Below, piece after piece: positions 36,475 to 47,468 of a stretch of DNA of 64,000 nucleotides. Origin of the DNA: Trifolium pratense (Eukaryota; Streptophyta; Magnoliopsida; Fabales; Fabaceae); NCBI RefSeq assembly GCF_020283565.1, contig NC_060061.1, forward strand, positions 1,178,001 to 1,242,000, given 5' to 3'. The position numbers and the translations under genes are program-made. The number at the start of each line of letters is the position of its first letter. Within the stretch, counting starts at the first letter, position 1. The notes below the pieces were generated by a model, which did not search any database, had not been told where the DNA came from, and saw only the letters and a list, made by a program, of their open reading frames with translations.

Positions 36475-36731
36475 GATATTTTCTCTCCGGGCCCCCCATG
36501 TATCTTTTATACCCCCCAATATTCCAATTTTGCCCTTGATAAAAACTTCGGTTCGCAGAAACCGAAGTTTTTTCTAGTTCAAATTCAGGAAAATTTTGGT
36601 TAACAGAAACCAAATTTTGTTTTCAAGACAAAAAAAATTCGATTCGTAGAAACCGAAGTTTTTATTGAAGGGCAAAAAAGTAAAATCCAGAGGGTGAAAA
36701 AAAACCATGAGGGGCCTAAAGAGAAAATATC
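36475..36731. mobile_element. Foldback MITE family FB-1, 257 bp, 9-bp TSD
   Basis: Ends GATATTTTCTC and GAGAAAATATC are perfect complements. TTTCTGTAT flanks both sides (36466-36474, 36732-36740). Internal AAACTTCGGTTCGCAGAAAC and inverse copies match 10860-11112. Confidence 0.8.
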
Positions 36732-36756
36732 TTTCTGTATATCTTTCCTTGCACAC

Positions 36757-37064
36757 CTTGTGCTTCAAAATCGGCGGCCCGACTCATTTCGGCCCGGCCC
36801 GGTCGGGCTTCGTCGGGTCGGGATAAAAAGCTCGAATAAAAAACGGGCTACTAAAATTAGTGTCCGAGCCTGCCCCGGGTTGTCGGGCTTTCGGACCGAC
36901 CCGGTTTATTTTTTATTTTACTTTTGGTGCTCAAACTCAACATTATAAATAGGATTAATAATTCTCACGCGTCTTATTTTTACTCATCCTCTACTTATAT
37001 TATATATATATTTATATAATAATTCTCACGCGCCGTATTTTTACTCATCCGCTACTTATATATA

Positions 37065-37096
<32 letters not shown>

Positions 37097-37687
37097 AATT
37101 CTCGCGCGCCATATTTTTACTCATCCGCTACCTACGACTTTCTCGAGCCCTATTTTTACGTACCCGCTACTTACGAGTTTCTCATGCGTCATATTTTTAC
37201 TCATCCGCTACCTACGACTTTCTCGCGCACCCTATTTTTAGTCATCCGCTACTGATGAGTTTCTTGCGGACCCTATTTTTACAAATCTGCTACGTACAAC
37301 TTTCTCGCACGCCCTATTTTTATTCACCCACTACGTACGAGTTTCTAGCACGTCCTATTTTTACTCATCCGCTACCTACAAGTTTCTTGGGTGCCCTATT
37401 TTAATTCATTTGCAACTTAAGTAGCGAACGGTGTTTTATAATTTATATTACAAACTAAGTTCAAATCATCAAAAACAAATTATTTATATTTATTTTAAAT
37501 TTTTTTTATTATACTTTTTTTTCGTGCTTGCGGGCCGCCCACGGCCCATTCTGACTAGTCCATATTTTAATCGGGCCGGGCTAAAAAGCCGGAAATAATT
37601 CGGGCAAGGATTTTCAAGGCCCGAGTCTGGGAAAAAATCGGGCTTGGCGGGCCGGCCCATTCGAGCTAGCCCATTTTGACAACTCTA
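36757..37687. mobile_element. hAT-type MITE with minisatellite, copy 2
   Basis: The right end ATTTTGACAACTCTA and GGCGGCCCGACTCATTT near the left match copy 1 at 17822-18525. The extreme left terminus is degraded (CTTGTGCTTCAAAA) and no TSD remains. The interior has about ten units of the 40-bp repeat, with TA and AAT microsatellites (about 37041-37100) inserted among the first units. Confidence 0.75.
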
Positions 37688-37770
37688 ATATTATGTACCA
37701 AAGAAAAAATGTTATGTACCAACAAAAAAAACTTTGTTTTCCAAATATATATTAAATCTTTTACAATTTC

Positions 37771-37899
37771 AACAACTACTCCTAAATATTTGGAATTTAC
37801 TATAATAGATAAAATATAACTTTAAATTATCAAAATAACAAGTAATTTCAAACATTTTTTTCTTTCTAAAATGACAAGTAAAATGGAACGGAGGGAGTA
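37771..37899. mobile_element. Possible short Stowaway-like MITE
   Basis: Ends GGAACGGAGGGAGTA, and ACTACTCCTAAATATTTGG lies about 110 bp to the left. Only the right terminus is convincing. Confidence 0.4.
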
Positions 37900-38101
37900 A
37901 TTGCTTTTGTAAAAACAATTGCTGGAATAAAATTATGGTAGTAAAAAACTGAATGTAAAAAGTTAAAAAAATTTAACAATTATGTTTGTCCATTCGATCA
38001 GTTGATAGGCTAAACGAGGCTAAAAGTTCTAGTCTCATCCTCGTATTGTCCACGTCTATTAGTTTCCTGGATATATTTGCAATTTCGATATATTTCAAAA
38101 A

Positions 38102-38610
38102 GGGTTAAATATGATTTTGATCCTTATAGTTTCCCGGAATTTTCGTTTTAGTTCCTGAAGATTTTTTTTCACATTTTTTAGTCCCTGAAGTTTTTTTCGT
38201 CAAGGTTTTTAGTCCATACTTTTCATTCAACTCGTGCATATCATTCGAAATTTTAATTTTTTTTTCTGCGGTCATGTTTAATACATTATATGAATCTCTC
38301 TTACAAAAGTTTAATTTTTTTAACAAGAGATGAATTAAATATGAATTTTTAGTTTTTTGCACATAACAATAAAAAATAATTCATCTTATGTTAAAAAAAT
38401 CTAAATTTTTATCGGAGATGTTCTTATAATATTATAAACAAGAATATAAAAGATCATTAAAAAATGTGAAAATATACAATAGTTTGATTAAAAGTAAGGA
38501 CTAAAAACCTTGATAGAAAAAACATCAGGGACTAAAAAGTGTGAAAAAAATCTTCAGGGACTAAAACAAAAATTCTAAAAAACTATAGGGACAAAAAACA
38601 TATTTAACTG
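38102..38610. mobile_element. MULE-type MITE, 509 bp, perfect 9-bp TSD
   Basis: Starts GGGTTAAATATG and ends CATATTTAACTG, with about 125-bp inverted arms carrying TTTTAGTYCCTGAAG motifs. TTTCAAAAA is duplicated at 38093-38101 and 38611-38619. The arms resemble a widespread legume MITE. The minus-strand open frame (38105-38362) is inside the element and not a gene. Confidence 0.85.
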
Positions 38611-39211
38611 TTTCAAAAACAAATGCAAAATCGAGATATATTTTCAAAGACTAAAATAATGATTTGTTCTTATGTTAATATTTTTTACGATTGTTTTTTT
38701 AGGGGTTGACCTCTTCCAACAATTCATTTTTTTTTTACCTAAGATAAATAAATCCGTTGTTTCATTAAAAAAATAAATTGGATAAGTAAATATTATAAAA
38801 AACAAATAAATACTGGAGTAGTAAATACGATCAGTTAGAAGGCTAGATCAAATTTTTACTATTTTTGTAAAAAAATCGTTTTTTTTTTCTTCTTTTCTTT
38901 CTTTTTTGAATAAGAAGTTTGGAAGCTAACTATTTCAAAAGAGACCCGTTAGAAAAAACGCATACTTTTCTTTGTTTTTCCATCAAACGCTTTCTTTATC
39001 TGTGAAAGAGATAGTTTCTTGTTACTACAATTTCATTATCAATTGTCAATCTTTCTAACCCTAAATTCAATTCATAATTTGTTTTCTGTTTGCACACTCT
39101 TTCGTTCTCCGTCAATCTTGATTATCGCGCTCAAAAACCTCACAACACAATGCAACACGTTCGTGTAACTCGCTCCGAGTCTCGTTCTCTTCGTTTTCGA
39201 TCGTTTTTATC
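38611..39211. other. AT-rich spacer and possible leader
   Basis: Ends in C/T-rich sequence before 39212 that looks like a gene leader (TTCTAACCCTAAATTC near 39051). Confidence 0.35.
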
Positions 39212-39400
39212 ATGCCGATGGCTAAAGCTGATTCCAAAGCCGCTGATAACCGGTAAATCGTTTCTATCCGTTTGCAATTTTCTGATTTTGATTTTTAGGG
39301 TTTAGATCTGAATATTTCGATTAGGTTTTTAATTCAATTTTTTGTTGATTTTTGTGGCTTAGGTTGAAGCGTAAGGGATTCATGTTTCTGCTGCCTTTGC
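39212..39400 (+). pseudogene. Possible first exon of an HMGB-like gene (fragment)
   Basis: An ATG at 39212 opens MPMAKADSKAADNR, ending at a good donor (CG/GTAAAT, 39252). After an AG at 39362 the frame continues with LKRKG. This basic, lysine-rich start resembles the N-termini of plant HMGB proteins, but no HMG box follows: the sequence runs into the tandem repeat of 39380-39870 and then CESA exons. The match is short and made by eye, so the family call is tentative. It may be a captured promoter plus first exon. Confidence 0.3.
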
Positions 39401-39870
39401 TTGAATTGAAATGGAAAATAATTCTAAGATTCTTGTTTAGGGATTTATGTGTCTGCTGCCCTTGCTTGATTTGAAATGGAAAAGAATGTAAGATTCTTGT
39501 TTATGTTTCTACTGCCCTTGCTTGATTTGAAATGGAAAAGAATGTAAGATTCTTGTTTAGGGTTTCATGTTTCTAATGCCCTTGCTTGATTTGAAATGGA
39601 AAAGAATTCTAAGATTCTTGTTTAGGTATTTATGTGTCTGTTGCCCTTGCTTGATTTGAAATGGAAAAGAATGTAAGATTCTTGTTTAGGGTTTCATGTT
39701 TCTACTGCCCTTGCTTGATTTGAAATGGAAAAGAATTCTAAGATTCTTGTTTAGGGATTTATGTGTCTGTTGCCCTTGCTTGATTTGAAATGGAAAAGAA
39801 TGTAAGATTCTTGTTTAGGGTTTCATGTTTCTGCCGCCCTTGCTTGATTTGAAATGGAAAAGAATTCCGA
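39380..39870. repeat. Tandem repeat, about 60-66-bp unit, about eight copies
   Basis: Units contain GCCCTTGCTTGATTTGAAAT, GGAAAAGAAT and TAAGATTCTTGTTTAGGG, alternating between two variants (AATGTAAG and AATTCTAAG). It lies just before the CESA exon at 39909, in what would be intron. Confidence 0.9.
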
Positions 39871-40634
39871 CATTTTCTGTTCCACTAATCTTAGTTTGTC
39901 TTTTGTAGATATGATGGTGAAGGAGAACCATCACAGTTGGCTCCTGTTGACATTTTTGTTAGTACATTGGACCCTCTCAAAGAGCCGCCTCTTGTAACTG
40001 CAAATACTGTTTTGTCTATACTTGCTGTTGATTACCCTATCGACAAGGTTTCCTGCTATGTATCAGATGATGGTTCATCTATGTTGACTTTTGAAGCCTT
40101 ATCTGAAACAGCCGAGTTTTTAAAGTTGTGGGTGCCGAAACAGCCGAGTTTGCAAAGTTGTGGGTGCCCTTTTCAAAAAGCACAATATTGAGCCAAGAGC
40201 ACCTGAATTTTATTTTGCAAAGAAGACTGATTGCTTAAAGGATAAGATTCAACCCTCATTTGTTAAGGAGAGACGGGCAATGAAGGTTGTTCTTGAGGCA
40301 TCAATGATGTTTCAATTTCCAGTTCAATATTTATATCTAGACATGTAGAAATATTAAATATGGATATTTGTGCATAACAGAGAGAATATGAAGAATTCAA
40401 AGTAAGGATCAATAGTTATGTGGCCAAAGCTCAGAAAACACCAGAGGAAGGTTGGACAGTGCAGGATGGAACTCCTTGGCCTGGAAATAATTCTAGGGAT
40501 CATCGTGGAATGATTCAGGTATTACAATTTTCTCTATAATGCACATAACCTATGCCATTATTGATATTTTCAGTTTAGTTATATTTATTTTGTGGTATGC
40601 AGGTGTTTATAGGTCATAGTGGAGGACTTGATAC

Positions 40635-41063
40635 CAATGTTTTGAAAACCGGACCGGACCGGCCGGTCCGACCGGTTCGACCACGAACCGGTGCCCTCGG
40701 CGGTCCGGTCGACTAGCAAGAACCGCTAGTCAGTGGAACCGGTCAAAAACCGGTGTGAACCGGTATGAACCGGTGTGAACCGGTGTGAACCGGTGAGCCG
40801 GTGAACCGGAAAACCGGCCGGTTTTTCTCTCACTTAAAAAAAAAAAAAAAAACTGATTTTTTAATTAAAAAAAACGATGGATTGAAATTGAAAGGTTAAA
40901 AAATCAAAAATCTTTCCTTTCCAACCATAGACTCAAACACGTGAAAAAATTATATGAACGGTTCAATATAAACGGTTCAATAACGGTTGAACCGATCCGA
41001 CCGGTTGACCCTTGAACCAGTTGTCACAACGGTTCGACCTCCGGTCCGGTTCTTAAAACATTG
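40635..41063. mobile_element. hAT-type MITE inserted in a CESA pseudogene exon, 8-bp TSD
   Basis: Left end CAATGTTTTGAAAACCGGAC; right end GGTTCTTAAAACATTG is its near complement. CTTGATAC occurs at 40627-40634 and 41064-41071, an exact 8-bp TSD. Removing element and one TSD restores the CESA codon order GGLDT-DDNELP. The interior has tandem TGTGAACCGG units (about 40750-40800) and GGTCCGACCGG palindromes. Confidence 0.9.
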
Positions 41064-41199
41064 CTTGATACAGATGATAATGAGCTTCCCAGGCTTGTTT
41101 ATGTTTCTCGTGAAAAGTGACCAGGTTTCCAACATCACAAGAAGGCTGGAGTTATGAATGGTTTGTCACACTGAAGCTTCTTATTTTATGTGTTTGAGG

Positions 41200-41600
41200 G
41201 CATTGTCTTGTTTATTGTCTTCTTAATGGCTGTGTCTTGTTTATTGTCTTCTTAATGGCTGTGTCTTGTCCCGTGTCTTGTTTTGTTCCTGTTGAAAGAT
41301 GATGTCAACAAGCTGAATCTATATGAAAATAACTTATTAAGTGGTGCTATGAGTCAACATAGTACAATGATAAACAATGTTTAACGTACAAAGTGGTTTA
41401 TTTTTCTTCTTTAGGATGTGAATGATGTTGCTAGTCGATGATTGTGTATGATGGTTGTGCTTTTTTTATTTATTTATTTATTTATTTATTTATTAGAAAG
41501 ATAAGCTTCTTTAAGATGTGAAAATGATGTTGCTAGTCGATGGTTGGGTAGGAGTAGGATGGCTGTGCTTTTTTATTTATTAGAAAGATAGGTTTGAATT
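41200..41600. repeat. Local duplications and (TTTA)n in a pseudogene intron
   Basis: GTCTTGTTTATTGTCTTCTT is repeated near 41207 and 41237. A block of about 100 bp with GATGTTGCTAGTCGATG is repeated near 41420 and 41528, with a TTTA tetranucleotide run at about 41463-41494. Confidence 0.8.
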
Positions 41601-42035
41601 GAACTTATCTAACCTTGGTTTATCTTGTGCAATGTAGATTCGAGTTTCTGCTGTATTGACCAACAGTGCATATCTTTTGAATGTTGATTGTGATCACTAT
41701 TTCAATAATTGCAAAGCTCTTAAAGAAGCAATGTGTTTCATGATGGATCCCGCTTATGGAAAGAAGACATGCTATGTGCAATTTCCTCAGAGATTTGATG
41801 GCATTGATTTGCACGATCTATATGCCAATCACAATATTGTCTTCTTCGATGTACGTCTTTATTCTTTTGTAATTTTTCCAATTTTTAACCAAGAAATTAT
41901 TTTCTTTCCTTGCATTACTCTCCACTGCTTTGGCTAAACTTCACATTTTTCATTTGTCAGATCAACATGAAAGGTCATGATGGTATTCAGGGTCCAGTCT
42001 CTGTGGGAACTGATTGCTGTTTCAACAGGCAAGCT

Positions 42036-43440
42036 TTGTATGTGCATGGAATCATCGTTGCTGGTTAATCTCATACATGACTAGCGAATAGGTATTGATC
42101 TATGGTATTTTTGTTTTTGCAAATTGTAACTTGTACGCATAGCAACATAATTCCAGATTAAATTACATAGGAAAATAATGAAATCCACTAGCAATAAGTT
42201 GTGAAAAGGTTGTGGTGTTGTGCATGTTGTCTTAAATCTGTAGTAAGTAGTAACAGTTATTTTGTGTTTTATTTTTTGAAAATATTTTGTTCCATTCAGT
42301 CTTGTGTAATTGTTGGTTTACCGTAGAGTTGTTGGAGACAGTTGGTATAGTGATATCATCAGTAGCACATTCTACTTCCCCTTTCACCAAAATGTTAAAA
42401 AATGGCTCAGCCCCCATTGATTACTTGTTCAGTCCAAAATCTCTGTTGAGGTCAAATTGTATTTTCTTATGCCCAATAACATTGTGTGTTGGACTCTGAC
42501 CTGGGCTTACCCCTACCTGACCAGTAACTTTAGTTAGCCAAAATCGAGTTAAGCTGAGCTATTTAACCAAAAAGATCATAAACTATTTTTCATTATGAAT
42601 TAATATGAAGCACAGATAGTAATCAGATTAGCGTGTTCCGGTGACACTGTCACAATACTGGCACATATGATCACATTAAATTATGTCATTTTCTCAAATT
42701 ATTACCAGTGTTCACGTGTCAATGTCCATGTCATGTTCGGTGTATGTGTCGGTGTTCGTGCTTCATAATGAATTATATAAAATTATAGTGAAAATAAAAA
42801 TGGAATTAAGTCAAATAGTTAAATATACGATTCTCATTCACACCAATACTGATTCTTACTATTTACACAGTTTATACACCTTTTGAGTGTAAACATTTAA
42901 TACGTTATTTGTTGTGATTGAGATTTAGCTCTCTTGACAATCATAGCTTCCATCCTTCATATTGCAGCGGCTACTGCAGAAAATTGCGGAGGACCAAAGT
43001 TACGCAGAAGAAACTGCATCTTATGGTCATAATGCTGATATTGTCCAAGTAGCAAAGGTAATAGCTTTACTCATTTATTTCATTTATTGTATATGATATG
43101 ATGCACTTTTGATTTAGTCTTGTATGAAGGACCTATGATTGAAGCCAGACCTTTGTTTGTGATCTAGTTGTCAAATAAGTAGCTTGTGTTGCAGAATCTT
43201 TTTGATATTTGGAGTTTGTGTGGACTTAGTTTTGAAAAAACTTAATGAAATATCCATTGTACTAGTATCCTTTGCCTACTTGGAGTTTGATGTTACTGTA
43301 CCACATTGATGATTTTTGCCACATTGTATAGCTATTACTTGTATATGTAATTTTGGTTCTTGTAATTAACTATGTCAGTTATAATTATTCTGGATGAACG
43401 TGATTGGAATGAAACATTACGTCGGAAGCGAGGTAGGTAA
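42036..43440 (+). pseudogene. PTAR1-like (prenyltransferase alpha repeat) fragment, copy 1
   Basis: A broken copy of the segment at 47469-48684. The first exon piece keeps [15 protein letters not shown], then TAG replaces the expected Gln codon just before the donor. The second exon present in the other copy is absent. The third exon (42968-43057, 30 codons, RLLQKIAEDQSYAEE start) is intact with GCAG and GTAA borders. The fourth (about 43397-43430, DWNET) has lost codons and its start. It fuses directly to the CESA pseudogene at about 42036. Confidence 0.75.
42629..42772. repeat. Dispersed GTGTCGGTGTTCGTGCTTCATA repeat, copy 2
   Basis: Same family as 25333-25518. It lies in the PTAR1-like segment and was copied with it (see 47775-47920). 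Confidence 0.6.
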
Positions 43441-43689
43441 CCATTGTATGTTTATTAATAATTATTAATTACTAATTTATCATTTATCGCTATCATTAGT
43501 AGGCTAAAATTGATACATGGATCGGCTGGAGTAATTATAAATAATATCTTCATTATGTATGGCTTTTTGAATACATAAAATTCATTATCTATGAGACTGT
43601 TCATGAAATTGTTGTATGTGACCTACGTGTCAATAACATATTGAATTTGAAATTCGAATACTAGTGGTATAAATACAAAAAACTTGATG

Positions 43690-46350
43690 GTCTGAATGCA
43701 ATTTCAATGTGAATGAAAGCTGCAAATGTATGTGGAGAAGTCCCTTGGCACCTTTGATGCAAAATTGAATATATGTCCTTCGATGTCCCTAAATTGAATA
43801 TTTTTCCCTTGATGTCCCTAAATTGAATATTTTTCCCTTGATGTCCCTAAATTGAATATTTTTCCCTTGATGTCCCTAAATTGAATATTTTTCCCTTGAT
43901 GTCCATAATTTGATTATATGCCCCTTGATGTCCCTAAATTGAATATATGTACCTTAATGTCCCTAAATTAGATGTTCATAATTCTGCTCTGTTTTGTTGC
44001 CTATTATGACGTTTACGGGAACAATGTATGAGAACAATTGAGTATATGTCCCTTGATGTCCCTAATTCTGCTCATAATGGTAATTAACAAAGATGGTTTT
44101 GTGTGTGCCTTTGTGCCTTTGATGCAAAATAGAGTATATGTCTCTCGATGTCCCTAAATTGAGTTTATGTCCCTAGATTTGATGGTCTATGCAATTTCAA
44201 TGTGAAAGTTTACGGGAACAACATATGAGAACAATTGAGTATATGTCCCTTGATGTCCCTAATTTTGCTCATAACGGTAATTAAGAAAGATGGTTTTGTG
44301 TGTGCCTTGGTGCCTTAGATGCAAAATAGAGTATATGTCTCTCGAGGTCCCTAAATTGAGTTTATGCCCCTAGATTTGATGGTCTGAATGCAATTTCAGT
44401 GTGAAAGTTTACGTATGAGAACAATTGAGTATATGTCCCTTGATGTCCCTAATTCTGCTCATAACGGTAATTAAGAAAGATGGTTTTGTGTGTGCCTTGG
44501 TGCCTTCGATGCAAAATAAAGTATATGTCTCTGGATGTCACTAAATTGAGTTTGTCCCTAGATTTGATGGTTTGAATGCAATTTCAATGTGAATGCTTCA
44601 AATGTAAGTGGAGAAGTCCCGTGGCATCTTTGATGCAAAATTGAATATAAGTCCCTTGATGTGCCTAATTCTACCCATAACAGTAATTAAGAAAGATGGT
44701 TTTGTGTGTGCCTTGGTTCCTTCGATGCAAAATAATGTATATGTCTCTCGATGTCCCTAAATTGAGTTTATGTCCCTAGATTTGATCGTCTGAATGCAAT
44801 TTCATTGTGAATGCTTCAAATGTAAGTGGAGAAGTCCCTTGGCATCTTTGATGCAAAATTGAATATATGTCCCTCGATATCCCTAAATTTAATATACGCA
44901 TCTCAATGTCCCTAAATTATAAGCATCTCAATATCCCTAAATTGAGTATGCGTCTCTGGATGTCCCTTGGTGCCTTTGATTTAAAATTGAGTATGTGTCT
45001 CTGGATGTCCCTAAATGTGATGATTTGAATGCAATTTCAATGTGAATGAAAGCTGCAAATGTAAGTGTAGAAGTCCCAAGGCACCTTTGATGCAAAATTG
45101 AATATATGTCCCTCGATGTCCCTAAATTGAATATACTTCCTTTGATGTCCCTAAATTGAATATATGTACTTCAATGTCCCTAAATTATAAGTATCTCAAT
45201 GTCCCTAAATTAGATGTTCATAATCTCTCGATGTCCCTAAATTGAGTTTATATCCCTGGATGTCCCTAAATTTGATGGTCTGAATGCAATTTCGATGTGA
45301 ATGCTTCAAATGTAAGTGGAGAAGTACCTTTGCACCTTTGATGCAAAATGGAAAAATGTCCCTAAATTGAATATATGTACCTCACAATGTCCCTAAATTA
45401 GATGTTCCTAATTCTGCTCTGTTTTGTTGCCTATTATGAATTTTATGGGAATACCGTATGAGAACAATTGAGTATATGTGCCTCGATATCCCTAAGTTTG
45501 CTCGTAACGGCAAATAAGGAAGATTGTTGTGTGTAGGGGTGAGCAGCAACCAGTCACCCGACCATAAACCGGTATATCCGAATCTAAAACTGTGCAAATG
45601 GGTTGTTTTGGGTTGGTAATCAGTTTATTAAATAAACAAAATTGGTTTGGAACAATTAAGAATGGGCAGGTTCGGTTCTGTCCTATCTAAAGTGTTTCGA
45701 CGGTGACCAAGAACGACCGAAGATGATAGTATTTGGAATCTAATTATCTCTATTCTCTTATGTGCTGGAACCTGGAAGTAGAAAACATGTCTCTCTCCAC
45801 CTATGTAACTGTGCAAGGTTTGCATGAGAAGTTGTGTAATTCCGCATATTTAATTGTGCAAGGCAAATTAAAGTGTACTTTTGGAGGAATGCGTGTAAGA
45901 CTGTAAGCTAGGCAAGTATTAGTGGAGAATACATTTGGCGCCTTAGATGCAAAAATTGAATATACGTCCCTCAATATCCCTAAATTGAATATATGTCCCT
46001 CGAAGTCCATAAATTGAATATATGTACCTTAATGTCCCTAAGATGTTCGTAATTCTGCTCTGTTTTGTTGCCTTAATGAAGTTTATGGGAACAACGTATG
46101 AGAACAATTTGATGTCCTTAATGTCCTTAATTCTGCTCATAACGTTAAATAAGAAAGATGGTTGTGTGTGTGCCTTGGTGCCTTCGATGCAAAATTGAGT
46201 ATGTCTCTCGATCTCCCTAAATTTAGTTTATGTCCCTTGATGTCTGTAAATTTGATGGTCTGAATGTCATTTCAATGTGAATGCTTCAAATGTAAGTGGA
46301 GAAGTCCCTTGGCACCTTTGATGCAAAAGTGAATATATGTCCCTCGTTCA
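43690..46350. repeat. GATGTCCCT satellite array 1 (29-bp unit with higher-order structure)
   Basis: GATGTCCCTAAATTGAATAT recurs; at 43782-43926 the period is exactly 29 bp (starts 43782, 43811, 43840, 43869, 43898). These runs alternate with a longer spacer containing GATGGTCTGAATGCAATTTC and GTGGAGAAGTCCCTTGGCAC, giving a higher-order unit of roughly 190-260 bp. Open frames on both strands (for example 45382-46140) repeat the same short phrase and are by-products of the array. Confidence 0.9.
45535..45700. mobile_element. Insertion with TAGGGGTGAGCAG terminus in satellite array 1
   Basis: The sequence from TAGGGGTGAGCAG through CAGGTTCGGTTCTG is foreign to the array and resembles the TAGGGGTGGGC-ended element at 27838-28095. 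The right boundary is unclear; non-array sequence continues to about 45930. Confidence 0.4.
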
Positions 46351-47468
46351 ATTGTCATCTTATGCCTTGCTCTCTTTAGCTCTGTCCGTACCTCAATAAA
46401 GTATATTTCACCACATATTAGAAATTCTGGACTGGTTCATGAAAATGATAGTTAATTCTAATGATTTTGTTTTTTAGTTGTGGATCAGAAGTGAATAAAA
46501 TATCTCTTTAGGCTTTTCTTGAATTGATCTTATTTCATGATTTTCTTTGCTTTATTGGTTTTGAGAAATCGTTAGTGTGATTTATTTGGAGATCTTGTGA
46601 TTTTTGTAACTTTATATTTTGTTTACAAGATCACATTATCTACAAATAAATTACACTAATGGAAAATATCAAGTTGATATTTATTAAATTCCTCTGTTTC
46701 GGTGTGTGCATGTTGCAGAAAGTTATTAGTGTCCAAGAAGAAGCAGATATTAATGTTTGTAGACGAACATCTACTGTCAGAACTTGTTCTCTCATGCTCA
46801 CCCAAAAGTGAACAAGCTTGGAGTCATAGGTATTATGCAGGATAAATATTTTTCAGAGGAGTACTAATAATACGCTCGAATTTTGAATACAGAATTTTCT
46901 TTTGACAAATGTTTTGAATACCGATTGATCCTAAGGTTTTGGAACATTAATAACCAACTAATGCATACAAGTATTTTATCTAGGCGATGGGTGATCAAGT
47001 CAATCTCCGCAAACTGTTCAAATTTCAAAGAGATTTTAGGAAAAGAATTTGAGCTGGTGGAAAAAATAAGTGAGGTCTAAATTCAGTTCCGAATTGCATT
47101 ACTATTCAAATTGGAAATGTTTTTTAATGTTCGTTTACTTGATTGGTTTTCTTACCCAAGTGAAGGAAAAATGTTAGTTACTATATATATAGTATTGGCA
47201 TATATATCATTTTACATTTTTTATTTAACACCTTTGATATGTCCATCCATTTTGCATTGAAAACAGTAAATAGTCTACAAAACATCATCGCACTGAAGGG
47301 AAAAGATAGAGGGCCAAAAAACAAGACATCTACTGTTTATTTTACTTGATTTATGTAATGCTTCACCTTTTTCTGATAGATATAAGGGACTTACATACAA
47401 AACAAACAAACCAGCATATTTTGAGTAAACACCCATTATTCCTCATTTTTTGCCCCTTTCATTTTCAG
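46351..47468. other. Spacer between the two duplicated segments
   Basis: AT-rich. 46719-46800 reads VISVQEEADINVC after a GCAG, which could be an exon remnant, but it is not recognised. Confidence 0.35.

Larger units (their letters stand above)
39909..42040 (+). pseudogene. Cellulose synthase catalytic subunit (CESA) pseudogene, partial
   Basis: CESA proteins polymerise glucan from UDP-glucose at the plasma membrane. Five exon remnants keep CESA introns: 39909-40285 ([17 protein letters not shown] with the first catalytic Asp pair, [11 protein letters not shown]), 40381-40518 (REYEEFKV to DHRGMIQ), 40603-41160 (GHSGGLDT...LPRLVYVSRE), 41638-41850 ([12 protein letters not shown], the DCD motif; [13 protein letters not shown]) and 41961-42035 ([20 protein letters not shown]). 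Lesions: a 32-bp tandem duplication (40105-40136 and 40137-40168) plus a 1-base loss that shift frame, a 429-bp MITE inside exon 3, a TGA where REKRPG is expected (about 41118), and a damaged exon 4 start. The N-terminal zinc finger, TED and QXXRW motifs and membrane helices are missing. Homology breaks at about 42035 at the PTAR1-like segment. Retained introns show it arose by DNA duplication, not reverse transcription. Confidence 0.9.

Noticed and set aside
38105..38362. 85-codon minus-strand lysine-rich ORF
   Set aside because: Lies within one arm and interior of the MULE-type MITE.
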